From the NCBI GenBank assembly GCA_009646425.1, contig WJBW01000002.1, positions 186,001 to 250,000 of the forward strand: a stretch of DNA of 64,000 nt, in the 5' to 3' direction. The notes below the pieces were generated by a model. That model was not told where the DNA came from. It ran no database searches and worked only from the letters and a program-made list of their open reading frames with translations. The DNA is from Burkholderiales bacterium LSUCC0115. GTDB taxonomy: Bacteria; Pseudomonadota; Gammaproteobacteria; Burkholderiales; Burkholderiaceae_A. Position numbers and translations under genes: made by a program. Shown here in pieces: positions 43,996 to 60,261 of this stretch (its first letter is position 1; every line of letters starts with the position of its first letter).

Positions 43996-44697
43996 ATGAC
44001 CAGCCGATGGATTTCAGTTCCCAGCGCCGATGGGCGCCCCTTTGAGGCTTACGTGAGCGAACCGGCTACCGGACGTGGCCCTGGTCTGCTGCTGATCCAA
44101 GAGATTTTTGGCGTCAACGAGCACATTCGGGCGGTGGCCGACCAATACGCAGCTGATGGCTTTGTGGTGATTGCCCCGGACATCTTCTGGCGGGAATCCC
44201 CCAGCAGAACCGACCTCGCCTATGACGCCGTCGGATTCGAAAAGGGTCTCGGCTTGTTGTCCAGGCTCAACGTGGACCTGGCTGCCGCCGATCTGCAACG
44301 CAGCGTAGAGGCCGTCAAACACCTGGACAGCTGTACCGGTTTGGTGGGCTCGGTGGGATTTTGCATGGGTGGCATGCTGTCGTTTGTAGCCGCAGCCAGG
44401 GCAGGCGTGGACACGGCCGTCTGTTATTACGGCGGTGGGATTGACCAACACTTGGATTTGGTCGAGGACATCTCTTGCCCCCTTCTCTTTCACTTCGCCG
44501 AGAAGGACGCCTACATCCCCAACAAAGCAGTTCAGGCTGTCCGTCAGAGCCTGCATGGCCGGGACAATGTTCGCATCGTGATGCATCCGGGCGTAGACCA
44601 TGGCTTTAACTGCTGGAGGCGGCCCAGCTGGCATCAACAGACCGCTGCCCGGGCCCGCGGACAGACCCTGGTTCACCTCTCCGAAACGCTAAGCTAA
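43996..44697 (+). CDS. Dienelactone hydrolase family protein
   Basis: A 233-residue alpha/beta hydrolase, starting MTSRWISVPSADGRPFEAYV. The dienelactone-hydrolase triad is visible: nucleophile Cys in VGFCMGGML (near 119-125), Asp in FAEKDAYIP and His in GVDHGFN. LLIQEIFGVNEHIRAVADQYAADGFVVIAPDIFWR is family-typical. These enzymes hydrolyse dienelactone or related lactones and carboxylic esters; the natural substrate here is unknown. The longer upstream reading frame has no family similarity. It lies on the strand opposite to both flanking operons, followed by a 47-residue peptide gene after 14 nt. Confidence 0.9.
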   Translation: MTSRWISVPSADGRPFEAYVSEPATGRGPGLLLIQEIFGVNEHIRAVADQYAADGFVVIAPDIFWRESPSRTDLAYDAVGFEKGLGLLSRLNVDLAAADLQRSVEAVKHLDSCTGLVGSVGFCMGGMLSFVAAARAGVDTAVCYYGGGIDQHLDLVEDISCPLLFHFAEKDAYIPNKAVQAVRQSLHGRDNVRIVMHPGVDHGFNCWRRPSWHQQTAARARGQTLVHLSETLS

Positions 44698-44711
44698 AAA
44701 GGACCCTCAAC

Positions 44712-44855
44712 ATGATTGAACTGCTTCTGATCCTCGCCATCGTGGCCGCCTACGGCAGCTGGTTTTTACATCGATCCGCAGAGGATGCCATTCCGTTTTT
44801 GGCTGACCTCGAACCAAAGCTACGCGCAAGTAAAAACCTGAGCGGCTGGTTCTGA
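44712..44855 (+). CDS. Small membrane peptide (47 aa), hypothetical
   Basis: Not a recognised family. Translated by me: it begins MIELLLILAIVAAYGSWF, one clear membrane helix, then a short charged tail (HRSAEDAIPFLADLEPKLRA) ending SGWF. AAGGA lies 8 nt before the ATG, and it follows the dienelactone hydrolase gene by 14 nt, so cotranscription is likely. Its stop abuts the stop of convergent puhE with no gap. The good ribosome site, sensible composition and tight fit to the neighbours argue that it is real; function unknown. Confidence 0.55.
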   Translation: MIELLLILAIVAAYGSWFLHRSAEDAIPFLADLEPKLRASKNLSGWF

Positions 44856-45638
44856 TCACCCAATTCGTTCGCGAATGATGGAGGCGTCGGACCGAAGGGC
44901 CCAACTCCAGAGCCGCTGAGGCTGACAAGGCAGAAAGAGCAGCACATGCTCAATGACAGCCAGAATCACCAGACCCAGCACCAGTGAAAAGCCAAAGGTA
45001 ATCCCACTGGGCTGGCTCGCACCCTGGATCAGGTTCCACAGGGCATAGGCCATCCACAATCCTGCGCCCACGCTTAGGGGCAAGAGCCAGTTAAAGTCAC
45101 GACGCCTGAAGTAGCTGGCCATGTGCGACAGACGCGTGGGCAGAAACTCCTCGTAGAAATTCTTCACGCCCAGCATCAGGTGAAGCTTGGCGGACAAACG
45201 CATGATCCAGAGCACGGCAAAGGTCGCCAGACCAGTCTGATTGCTGGCCCCTATCGACGGCACCAACAGGGCTGCAAACAGCGCCAGCAAAGCCAATTCG
45301 TGGTGGGAGACCGTTAGAAAGGCTCGCCAAAAACGACGCCAGCCCACCAGGTCTGGGGTCGCACGCGCCCGGTTGGGGCCGGTAACCACGCCCACCAAAA
45401 AGGCCGCCTCCTGCCAGGCCCAGACGGCGAGCACAGCCAAAAAACACAGCAGGCTGGCCACCACCGTATCGGATCGGCTCGCCTCGGCATGAACCGAGAG
45501 GCCCACCATCAGGCCAACTGACCAGACTGCCATGGCCAGTCGCTGACGCATTGGACTGCCGCGGCTGCCCCAGAGCACCAGACCAGTCAACAGCCACCAG
45601 GACAACAGGGCAATCGCCAGAGCGGCGAGGATCATCAT
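44856..45638 (-). CDS. puhE: Photosynthetic complex assembly protein 2 (PuhE)
   Basis: A 260-residue inner-membrane protein with about seven hydrophobic segments, belonging to the PuhE/DUF3623 family found only in purple phototrophs. Typical stretches are ARATPDLVGWRRFWRAFLTVSHHELALL near 92-120 and LMLGVKNFYEEFLPTRLSHMASYF near 155-178. PuhE modulates bacteriochlorophyll synthesis and assembly of the photosynthetic apparatus. It lies 6 nt downstream of acsF and is the last gene of the bchF-to-puhE run. Confidence 0.93.
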   Translation of the reverse strand: MMILAALAIALLSWWLLTGLVLWGSRGSPMRQRLAMAVWSVGLMVGLSVHAEASRSDTVVASLLCFLAVLAVWAWQEAAFLVGVVTGPNRARATPDLVGWRRFWRAFLTVSHHELALLALFAALLVPSIGASNQTGLATFAVLWIMRLSAKLHLMLGVKNFYEEFLPTRLSHMASYFRRRDFNWLLPLSVGAGLWMAYALWNLIQGASQPSGITFGFSLVLGLVILAVIEHVLLFLPCQPQRLWSWALRSDASIIRERIG

Positions 45639-45644
45639 CGTGAT

Positions 45645-46760
45645 CTACCAGGTGGGTGTCAGACGGGCCTGTGCGGGCAGGGGTGCCCGACGAGTCGGCA
45701 TGAAATAGAGCCGCGCAAAGGTCCAGGCACCGCGTGCAGCCTGCCAGGCCAGCTGAGCCCGCCCAACCAGGCCACCACGGGCCCTTGCGGCATCAACCCC
45801 ATCTTGCACGTCACAGAGGACTCTCAGCAGGCGCAGGAAGTCAGGGTGATCGATTTGCAGCGTGACAGGGAAGACCTGCTTGCAGATTTGCGTGGTGATA
45901 TCCAAGACCTGCATGTCGTAGTCGGTGGGATCGAATCCGAGGGCCCGATGCATCACGGGCCGGGTATGGTCCCGCACAAACATGGTGGCAAAGACCGCCA
46001 GCTGGAAGAACCGGATCCAATAGAGGTTGACGCCTCTGAGCAAAGCCGGGTTGGCGCGCATCAGCAGGGCAAAGGCCTCTCCATGGCGGAACTCGTCGTT
46101 GCACCACTTCTCGAACCACTTAAAAATGGGGTGAAAGCGATGGGCCGGGTTCTTTTCGACCTGTCGATAGATGGCGATGTAGCGCGCATAACCAATCTTC
46201 TCTGAGAGATAGGTCGCGTAAAAAATGAACTTCGGACGGAAGTAGGTGTACTTCTTGATCTTGGTCAGCAGGCCCAGGTCCACACCAATTCCAAAGTCCT
46301 TGAGCCACTGGTTGATGAATCCGGCGTGCCGGGACTCGTCCCGGGCCATGTAACCAAACACGGCCTTCATGTCTGGATTGTCGACCTTCTTTTTGAGCTC
46401 AGCGTAGAGCACACAGCCCGAAAACTCCGATGTGACCGAGCTGATCAAGAAGTCACTGAATTCCTTGTAAAGCTCAGGCTCTAGATCCTGGGCGTAGTTG
46501 TGGCCAACGAGTTCGGCAGGACGCTGAAAGTGGTCATCGTTGTTGTCGGCCTCGAACTCGGCCATCAAGGCATCCCACTCTTCGCGCAGGGCGTCCACCG
46601 AGACCCGGTTGATCGCGGCTGCATCGGTTGTGTAAAAACGGGGGGTCAGCAGCGTGTCCTGCTGGGCCTTTCGGGTGGCCTCATTGATCTCACGATTTCT
46701 GGCGGCCATGCGCTCATGTGCGGCACTGGCTGCAGCAAATACCTCTGAATGCTCACTCAT
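45645..46760 (-). CDS. acsF: Aerobic Mg-protoporphyrin IX monomethyl ester cyclase AcsF
   Basis: A 371-residue diiron enzyme that forms the fifth (isocyclic) ring using O2, converting Mg-protoporphyrin monomethyl ester to protochlorophyllide. The diiron-site motifs [10 protein letters not shown] near 136-145 and [11 protein letters not shown] near 223-233 (E/DxxxH type) are intact, with LPTRLS-free, family-typical [11 protein letters not shown] at the start. GAGAGGGG precedes the ATG. It lies between puhC and puhE in the superoperon. The oxygen-independent counterpart BchE is not in this window. Acts on the cytosolic membrane face. Confidence 0.96.
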   Translation of the reverse strand: MSEHSEVFAAASAAHERMAARNREINEATRKAQQDTLLTPRFYTTDAAAINRVSVDALREEWDALMAEFEADNNDDHFQRPAELVGHNYAQDLEPELYKEFSDFLISSVTSEFSGCVLYAELKKKVDNPDMKAVFGYMARDESRHAGFINQWLKDFGIGVDLGLLTKIKKYTYFRPKFIFYATYLSEKIGYARYIAIYRQVEKNPAHRFHPIFKWFEKWCNDEFRHGEAFALLMRANPALLRGVNLYWIRFFQLAVFATMFVRDHTRPVMHRALGFDPTDYDMQVLDITTQICKQVFPVTLQIDHPDFLRLLRVLCDVQDGVDAARARGGLVGRAQLAWQAARGAWTFARLYFMPTRRAPLPAQARLTPTW

Positions 46761-46793
46761 ACGACCCCTCTCTTTCTATCTTTCAAACAAACA

Positions 46794-47273
46794 TCACTTC
46801 AAATACAGCGCAAACACACCGGCATTGGTGGGTCCCAAGGCTGCCAAATCAATCCGCTCTCCAGTCAGAGCGTCGGAGAGCACCAGCCCCCCCTGCTCGG
46901 TCCTGGTCAAGGTAAATGGCCGATCAGGGCCATGCCCTGCCTTCAGACGCGTGCGAGCCAAGCTTCGAAGGACGCTACGTGCAAACCCGGCCTCGCCCTC
47001 GATACTGGCCAACCGTTGCCCGGTGTCCGAATCTCGGACCGAGATGCTGGAGTCCGGCTCATCTCGAAACGTCAGGTTTCGGGAGACCATGCTGCTGGTT
47101 CCCTGATAAGCGGGAACGGATCCCTGGTCGGCCAACGCCAGACGCTCTCTCTTCTCATGGGCGGACCAGCCGGCCAATAACAGGCTCGCCAACAACAGAC
47201 TGCCGATGCTGGCCAAGGGCCAGCCTTCTAGCTTGGGCCGGGAGATCAGGCGCGGACTCGAACGATCCATCAA
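46794..47273 (-). CDS. puhC: Photosynthetic complex assembly protein PuhC
   Basis: A 159-residue protein with one N-terminal membrane helix (about 19-36) and a periplasmic domain (RNLTFRDEPDSSISVRDSDTG, then GFARSVLRSLARTR), the PuhC pattern. PuhC supports assembly of the reaction centre-LH1 core and its supercomplexes. The ATG overlaps the puhB stop by 4 nt. Followed after 33 nt by acsF. Confidence 0.92.
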   Translation of the reverse strand: MMDRSSPRLISRPKLEGWPLASIGSLLLASLLLAGWSAHEKRERLALADQGSVPAYQGTSSMVSRNLTFRDEPDSSISVRDSDTGQRLASIEGEAGFARSVLRSLARTRLKAGHGPDRPFTLTRTEQGGLVLSDALTGERIDLAALGPTNAGVFALYLK

Positions 47274-47956
47274 CCGTTCACCACTTCACGATGGCCCGAA
47301 TAGTCGCGGTGCTGCTCGACGTCTCGGCTGTTTGACGCTGGCGTACTGGCCAAGGGACGACCCGCCCATTGCGCACAGGCCTGATGCAGCAGGCGCCCCA
47401 CCTGCTCAGCAGCTGGTAGGCACCGCATCATGGGCACTGGGTTGGCTACAGTCCATGGCTTGGCATGCGGCCAGAGATGTAGAAAAGCAATCTTGTCCTC
47501 GGGCACCAGGGTCAGCGCAATGTCTCCGACACCCGAGGCCCCAAGTCGCAGGTCGGCCGATGCGATCCGCTTAAACGGCAGGTTGAAGGTGACGTTGAGC
47601 ACAATGCCAATTCGCATGACCACGCGACGCGTGGTGATGGTGTAGACCGTTGTCCTGGCAATCAACCAGGCGATCAATCCAAACACCATCAACGCCAGGC
47701 CGGCCACCGGAATCATCCAGCTGGCCTCTCGCAGCGCGGCAGCCAAACCTTGCTCTGGCTGATAGGCCAGGGCTACTCTCAGCGCCATGAGTAGGCTGAA
47801 GTAGACCACCAGCCCACGGGCATGGAAGACGCGCTGAAAGAGGGCCGTCGCACTGGGGCTGCCCTGCCAGACAATTCTTTCTTGCTCTGGCAACCGCTCT
47901 GGCAGGCCGTACTCCGGCTCGAGCTCATGCTCGTGACCGTGATGATGGGCTTTCAC
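47270..47956 (-). CDS. puhB: Photosynthetic complex assembly protein PuhB
   Basis: A 228-residue protein with a His/Glu-rich start (HHHGHEHELEPEYGLPE), then PERIVWQGSPS, two or three hydrophobic segments near 45-105, and a bacterial PH-like domain with TTRRVVMRIGIVLNVTFNLPF. This is the PuhB architecture; PuhB helps reaction-centre assembly. Coupled to puhA and puhC by 4-nt overlaps. The His-rich N-terminus could bind metal, but that is not shown. Confidence 0.93.
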   Translation of the reverse strand: MKAHHHGHEHELEPEYGLPERLPEQERIVWQGSPSATALFQRVFHARGLVVYFSLLMALRVALAYQPEQGLAAALREASWMIPVAGLALMVFGLIAWLIARTTVYTITTRRVVMRIGIVLNVTFNLPFKRIASADLRLGASGVGDIALTLVPEDKIAFLHLWPHAKPWTVANPVPMMRCLPAAEQVGRLLHQACAQWAGRPLASTPASNSRDVEQHRDYSGHREVVNG

Positions 47957-48738
47957 AGCAGCGGTTCCCGACGATCAGGCGTTGCAAACAACGTGCCAGC
48001 ACCGAAGTAGCCCATGACAACCTCCTCCTCCAGACGAGAGATCTGGCTGGGGCTGGCCAATCCTGGAACACCCTCGAGCTGTCCAGCGAGGACCGCCTCG
48101 ATCGTGACCCGGTTGCCTTTGATTCGATCCCTGCGCACACGCGCAAAGTTCATGGGCACCAGCACTGAACGGCCGCCGTTGGTCTGAACCTCCAGGTAGC
48201 GAATCAGATGCTCGGAGCGATCCACCCAGACATCGGTCACACGACCACCCGTCTGACCATCCGCGCCCAGCACGGGCAGGCCCCTTGGATCCAGGTCCTG
48301 CTCTGCCAATGAAAAGCCAGCAGCCTCGCGCAGAGGGACGATGCGGGCATGACCCTCAGCAGTCATATCAGGCTTATTAGAGCGTTGGGTAAACGCCCCT
48401 GGGCCAATCCCGCTGGTCATCGGATTGCCGGTAGGCTCCAATGGCATGCTAGGCAAGCCAGACAGCGAGCGGCCTTGAACCGGCAACTCCTGGCGATCCC
48501 GACCATGCGGTGCCACGAAATCACCGTGAAACTCGGTCTTGTAGACCTTGGGCGTCGGCATGCCGGCGATTCCGTTGTCGAACCGAATGCTGCCATCTGC
48601 ACGGTCGGTTTCCAAGGGAAAGCCCTCGCGCTTGCTCTCCACGGTGAGGTAATAAATCAAACCAGCGAAGAATGCCCAGAAGAGGTACAGCACCAGTTGG
48701 GCCACATCCACATACTGCGTAATTGCTCCGGTTCCCAT
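47953..48738 (-). CDS. puhA: Photosynthetic reaction centre H subunit
   Basis: A 261-residue H subunit that caps the L/M subunits on the cytosolic side and guides proton transfer to QB. A single membrane helix (VDVAQLVLYLFWAFFAGLIYYL, about 9-30) is followed by the cytosolic PRC-barrel domain with ARIVPLREAAGFSLAEQDLDPRG and GRVTDVWVDRSEHLIRYLEV. The ribosome site AGGAGA a few bases before the ATG is the strongest in this operon, fitting a stoichiometric structural protein. Gap of 27 nt after lhaA, overlap with puhB. Confidence 0.97.
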   Translation of the reverse strand: MGTGAITQYVDVAQLVLYLFWAFFAGLIYYLTVESKREGFPLETDRADGSIRFDNGIAGMPTPKVYKTEFHGDFVAPHGRDRQELPVQGRSLSGLPSMPLEPTGNPMTSGIGPGAFTQRSNKPDMTAEGHARIVPLREAAGFSLAEQDLDPRGLPVLGADGQTGGRVTDVWVDRSEHLIRYLEVQTNGGRSVLVPMNFARVRRDRIKGNRVTIEAVLAGQLEGVPGLASPSQISRLEEEVVMGYFGAGTLFATPDRREPLL

Positions 48739-48765
48739 GTCGTTCTCCTTCTATTGAACAAAGTC

Positions 48766-50190
48766 CTAGCCGGGGAATTCGGCCAGTCCAAATGCCTCGT
48801 CTGCCGAGGACCGTTTAAACACCTTCACCAAAGGCCCAAGGGCCACCAGCGTCATGAACAGCAACAACAATTCGAGGTGATAGACCGCGCTATATCCAGC
48901 ACCGGTCGATGTCAGCACTGAGCCTAACTCGCCATGCACGGCCATGGCTGAGACGATGTCCCGGATGGCCCCGCCCAGCCCGATGGCCAGGCCCAGACTG
49001 GTGGCCTGCACAGCACCCCAGGCGCCGAGTGCGAGTCCCGTATGGCCACCTGTCTCCATAGACATAGCCGCCGATAGGGTTCCGATGGAGAAAAATCCAC
49101 CGCCGAAGCCGATGAGTGCGGTGCCGACCTGAAAGAGCAAGGGGCTGCCCACCGGCTCAGAAAAAATCACGAAAGAGAAGGCCACCGTGCCAACCAGGGC
49201 TCCTACTGCGGCCAACAGGTGTGCGGTATAGCCCTTTCGCAAGGCCACGGCCGAGAGCCAGAACGCCATCAGGGCTCCGCTGGCCAGCAAGACGGTTAGA
49301 AACGTCGTCTGAGAGACAGACATGCCAAGGACTTCGGCCCCATAGGGCTCCAGAATGATGTCTTGCATCGAGAAGGCGGCGGTACCCATGAAGACAGCCA
49401 CCAAGAAACGACGGTGGCCGGGGGTGGCCAGGAACTGACGCCAGACCAGTCTGAAGTGAGGCGCCTTCGCCGTCCTGTTCAGATCCGGCCGGCGAGGCTC
49501 CTGCTTCCACATGGCCAAGAGGTTCATCGCCAAGACCAGACTCGCTGCACCCTGAACCACCTGAATCAGGCGCAAGGGACTGAAGTCCTGAAGCAAGAGG
49601 CTAAAAAGCAACCCGCTTCCGACCATACCGACCAGCAACATGGCGTACATCATGGCGACCATCCGGGGGCGACTGGGCTTGTCGACCAAATCAGTGGCCA
49701 GCGCCAGACCCGTTGTCTGAACCGTCTGAATGCCGAGACCGACCAGCAAAAAGGCCAAGGCCGCACTCGCCGGCCCAATCGCCTTGGGCCAATGGGTATC
49801 GCCGGACAGCAGCAACAGGGCGAAGGGCATGATCGCCAAGCCGCCAAAGGTCAGCAGGCTGCCCGTCCAGAGATACGGCAGTCGACGAAGCCCCAGAAAC
49901 GAACGGTGGGTATCAGATCGATAGCCAATCATGGCGCGAAGCGGCGCCACCAAGACCGGCAAAGCCACCATGCTGGCGACCAGCCAGGCGGCAACACCCA
50001 TCTCCACGATCAAGACGCGGTTCAAGGTGCCGACCATCAAGGCCATACAGACACCCACCGACACTTGGAAAAGCGACAGTCGCAAGAGTCTCACAAGCGG
50101 CAGATCTGGACTGACCAAGTCCGCAAACGGCAGCCAGCGCGAGTTCACGCGCGACCAGCGTTTTGGCGAGAACAGGTCTAGCAGCATCAT
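48766..50190 (-). CDS. lhaA: LhaA/PucC family MFS-type light-harvesting assembly protein
   Basis: A 474-residue membrane protein with 12 hydrophobic segments of the BCD (bacteriochlorophyll delivery) branch of the major facilitator superfamily. Landmarks include LRLSLFQVSVGVCMALMVGTLNRVLIVE near 35-62, RAMIGYRSDTHRSFLGLRR, and LEPYGAEVLGMSVSQTTFLT. LhaA assists LH1 assembly around the reaction centre, perhaps passing pigment. The start ATGATG overlaps the bchM stop. It lies between bchM and puhA exactly as in other purple proteobacteria. Confidence 0.94.
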   Translation of the reverse strand: MMLLDLFSPKRWSRVNSRWLPFADLVSPDLPLVRLLRLSLFQVSVGVCMALMVGTLNRVLIVEMGVAAWLVASMVALPVLVAPLRAMIGYRSDTHRSFLGLRRLPYLWTGSLLTFGGLAIMPFALLLLSGDTHWPKAIGPASAALAFLLVGLGIQTVQTTGLALATDLVDKPSRPRMVAMMYAMLLVGMVGSGLLFSLLLQDFSPLRLIQVVQGAASLVLAMNLLAMWKQEPRRPDLNRTAKAPHFRLVWRQFLATPGHRRFLVAVFMGTAAFSMQDIILEPYGAEVLGMSVSQTTFLTVLLASGALMAFWLSAVALRKGYTAHLLAAVGALVGTVAFSFVIFSEPVGSPLLFQVGTALIGFGGGFFSIGTLSAAMSMETGGHTGLALGAWGAVQATSLGLAIGLGGAIRDIVSAMAVHGELGSVLTSTGAGYSAVYHLELLLLFMTLVALGPLVKVFKRSSADEAFGLAEFPG

Positions 50191-50929
50191 GAGCGAACCA
50201 ACTCCAAAGCAGTCGAGGTGTAAAAACCTTTGGAGACGCGTTGCACTCGACCGATGCTCCAGTCACGCAGGGCCGGGGCCTGTTCAATGGCCTCTCTGAG
50301 CCAGGTCTCGGAGATCGGCACAACGCCTGGCGACCGGTCGGACCGGGGAAAGAGTCGACCAACCGCCATCATGGTCATGAGCAGAGGCGTCTTGGGCACG
50401 AAGGTGATGATCATGGTCCGGCGAACCCTGGCAGCGAACGTCGATATCGCAGCCATGGCCTGCTCGGGGGCGTAGTGAATCAATGAATCCATGGCCATCA
50501 GCACATCGAAACGGCCGAGCCGTGCATCGAGCATGTCACCCGCATGAAAACAGACAGACCCGGGTGCCAGATCATTCGGATGTCGGCGCTCAGCGACCTC
50601 AATCAATTTCGGAGACAGGTCGGTCGCGACCACCTGGGCTCCCAGTCTGGCCAGATCCACCGCCAGCAGTCCCGTGCCGCAGCCGGCATCCAAGACCGTG
50701 ATCTTCTCGAGCGGGTGTGCTTTGGACTCCCCGTTAGGCTCCTGCCGACCCAGTCGCTCCAAAAGCCAACCGGTCATCAGCTGACGCATCTCCGCACGAC
50801 CAGCCCGAACCGTGGCCCGAACGCCACTGACCGGTGCATCCGACGTCAGGCGCTCCCAAGCCTCGGCTGCCGTCCGATCGAAATAGGATTCGATCTCGCT
50901 TCTGCGCTGAAAATAGCTGTGGTTACTCA

Positions 50930-50930
<1 letters not shown>
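50187..50930 (-). CDS. bchM: Mg-protoporphyrin O-methyltransferase BchM
   Basis: A 247-residue SAM-dependent methyltransferase that makes Mg-protoporphyrin IX monomethyl ester, the AcsF substrate. SAM-binding motif VLDAGCGTGLLAVDLARLG near 87-105, VVATDLSP, then DVLMAMDSLIHYAP. The N-terminal NHSYFQRRSEIESYFDRTA and C-terminal RVQRVSKGFYTSTALELV are BchM-typical. ATG at 50930 shares one base with the bchL stop (TGATG); an in-frame TTG lies just before it. Confidence 0.95.
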
Positions 50931-59113
<8,183 letters not shown>

Positions 59114-59152
59114 GGTCCTCGGCCTCCCCGTCCACAATTTCTGATGAATTCC

Positions 59153-59181
59153 ACTCTAGGAGTCCGATCGAAAATTGTCAA
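59153..59181 (-). promoter_or_regulatory. bchF sigma-70 promoter
   Basis: On the minus strand: -35 TTGACA (59181-59176), 17-nt spacer, -10 TAGAGT (59158-59153). The -35 is perfect and the spacing ideal. A PpsR box overlaps the -35, giving direct promoter occlusion by the repressor. The predicted leader to the bchF ATG is about 33 nt. Confidence 0.8.
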
Positions 59182-59193
59182 TAAATTCTGACA
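59176..59193. promoter_or_regulatory. PpsR/CrtJ box 1 (bchF promoter)
   Basis: TGTCAATAAATTCTGACA, a perfect TGT-N12-ACA palindrome, overlapping the -35 of bchF. PpsR/CrtJ represses bch and crt promoters through exactly this motif; ppsR is encoded 1 kb away. Confidence 0.85.
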
Positions 59194-59203
59194 TCTAGTT
59201 CAA

Positions 59204-59232
59204 TTGACAAACTGCTATGTCCTAGACAAAAT
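59204..59232 (+). promoter_or_regulatory. aerR-ppsR promoter (proposed)
   Basis: On the + strand: TTGACA (59204-59209), 17-nt spacer, CAAAAT (59227-59232, 4/6 to TATAAT). It lies back to back with the bchF promoter, between the two PpsR boxes. Confidence 0.6.
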
Positions 59233-59236
59233 AAAT

Positions 59237-59254
59237 TGTCGTCGGTCGTGGACA
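59237..59254. promoter_or_regulatory. PpsR/CrtJ box 2 (aerR start region)
   Basis: TGTCGTCGGTCGTGGACA, a second perfect TGT-N12-ACA. Its centre is 61 nt from box 1. It lies just downstream of the proposed aerR -10, so bound PpsR would block its own operon and could bind cooperatively with box 1. Confidence 0.8.
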
Positions 59255-59274
59255 TCGCCCAAAAAGAGAGGAAG

Positions 59275-60261
59275 ATGGAAGAACTGAATTCGCGTGCGAG
59301 CTCACCGATTTGGGCAGGACCCCCTGCCAAGATCCGGTCGGGCTGGGCACAAAGGGGGCGAATAATGACCAGACCAAGTGTGGGCCAGAGCCCACCGCAG
59401 CAGCAGCAGGGCAATGTGGCGCATGACCATGACATCCAAGACGTCGTGGCGCACGAGCTCATTCCAAGACTCCTCATGCTCGATCTTGGTGCTCCAGAGG
59501 CCCACCCATTCGGGCGACTGGGCAGTCACATCCCGAGCCGCGAGAGCCTCGAGCACACCAATGCCCTGGCCCACCAATTGGCTCTACTGACCCTCGAGGC
59601 CAGACTGCCGGACTGCGAGCAATACCTGCAAAAACTCAGAGACGGTGGCCTTAGGCTGGAATCGATTTTTCTAGAGGTCCTTCAGCCAGCAGCGCGGATC
59701 CTGGGATCTCGCTGGAAAGAGGACAGCTGCAGCTTCGTTGATGTCACCACGGGGCTCTGGCAGCTTCAACAACTCTTTCACCGCTTGCTGCACGACTTCC
59801 AGACCGAACCACGTCAGCCAGGCAGTCTAATGGCCACACCGGATGGCCAGCCAAGGCCGAGCGCTTTTTTCTGCACACCAGCAGGCGCCCAGCATCGATT
59901 GGGCGTCCAAATGATCAGCGCTTTTTTCTGTCGAGCTGGCTGGCAGACCGGCTTGTCATTCGGCGAAACGACTGGACACATCTGCGATGAAGCCAAACGC
60001 TACGCCCCTGACCTACTAGGGGTTTCCTTGAGTTGTGAACAGGAAATGATCGAGGCGCCAGCCTTTATACTCGCGCTCAAACAAGCTACAACCAAAACGA
60101 ATCCCATCATCATGATTGGCGGCCCAGGCCCCTCCATCTTCCCCGAACTCGCCGCAGCCTGCCAGGCAGACCTGGTCTCGGGTGACGCACCGGCGGCCCT
60201 GGCAGCAGCCCAGATCCACATTCAGCGCAGACGCGATCAGGCCGGTGCCCAAATCAAGTAA
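59275..60261 (+). CDS. aerR: AerR/PpaA cobalamin-binding regulator of photosynthesis genes
   Basis: A 328-residue B12-binding antirepressor that works with PpsR/CrtJ. A helical domain (about 55-175) is followed by a Rossmann-like cobalamin domain; the conserved GAQHRLGVQMISAFFCRAGW near 200-219 contains the His expected to ligate cobalt in the light-exposed adduct, and IIMIGGPGP is near 280. The classical DxHxxG motif is absent, as in AerR. Possible starts: ATG 59275, ATG 59365 with a better ribosome site (AAGGGGG, 6 nt spacing), and TTG 59236. Two start sites recall the long and short AerR forms described in Rhodobacter capsulatus. It overlaps ppsR by 17 nt. Confidence 0.9.
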   Translation: MEELNSRASSPIWAGPPAKIRSGWAQRGRIMTRPSVGQSPPQQQQGNVAHDHDIQDVVAHELIPRLLMLDLGAPEAHPFGRLGSHIPSRESLEHTNALAHQLALLTLEARLPDCEQYLQKLRDGGLRLESIFLEVLQPAARILGSRWKEDSCSFVDVTTGLWQLQQLFHRLLHDFQTEPRQPGSLMATPDGQPRPSAFFCTPAGAQHRLGVQMISAFFCRAGWQTGLSFGETTGHICDEAKRYAPDLLGVSLSCEQEMIEAPAFILALKQATTKTNPIIMIGGPGPSIFPELAAACQADLVSGDAPAALAAAQIHIQRRRDQAGAQIK

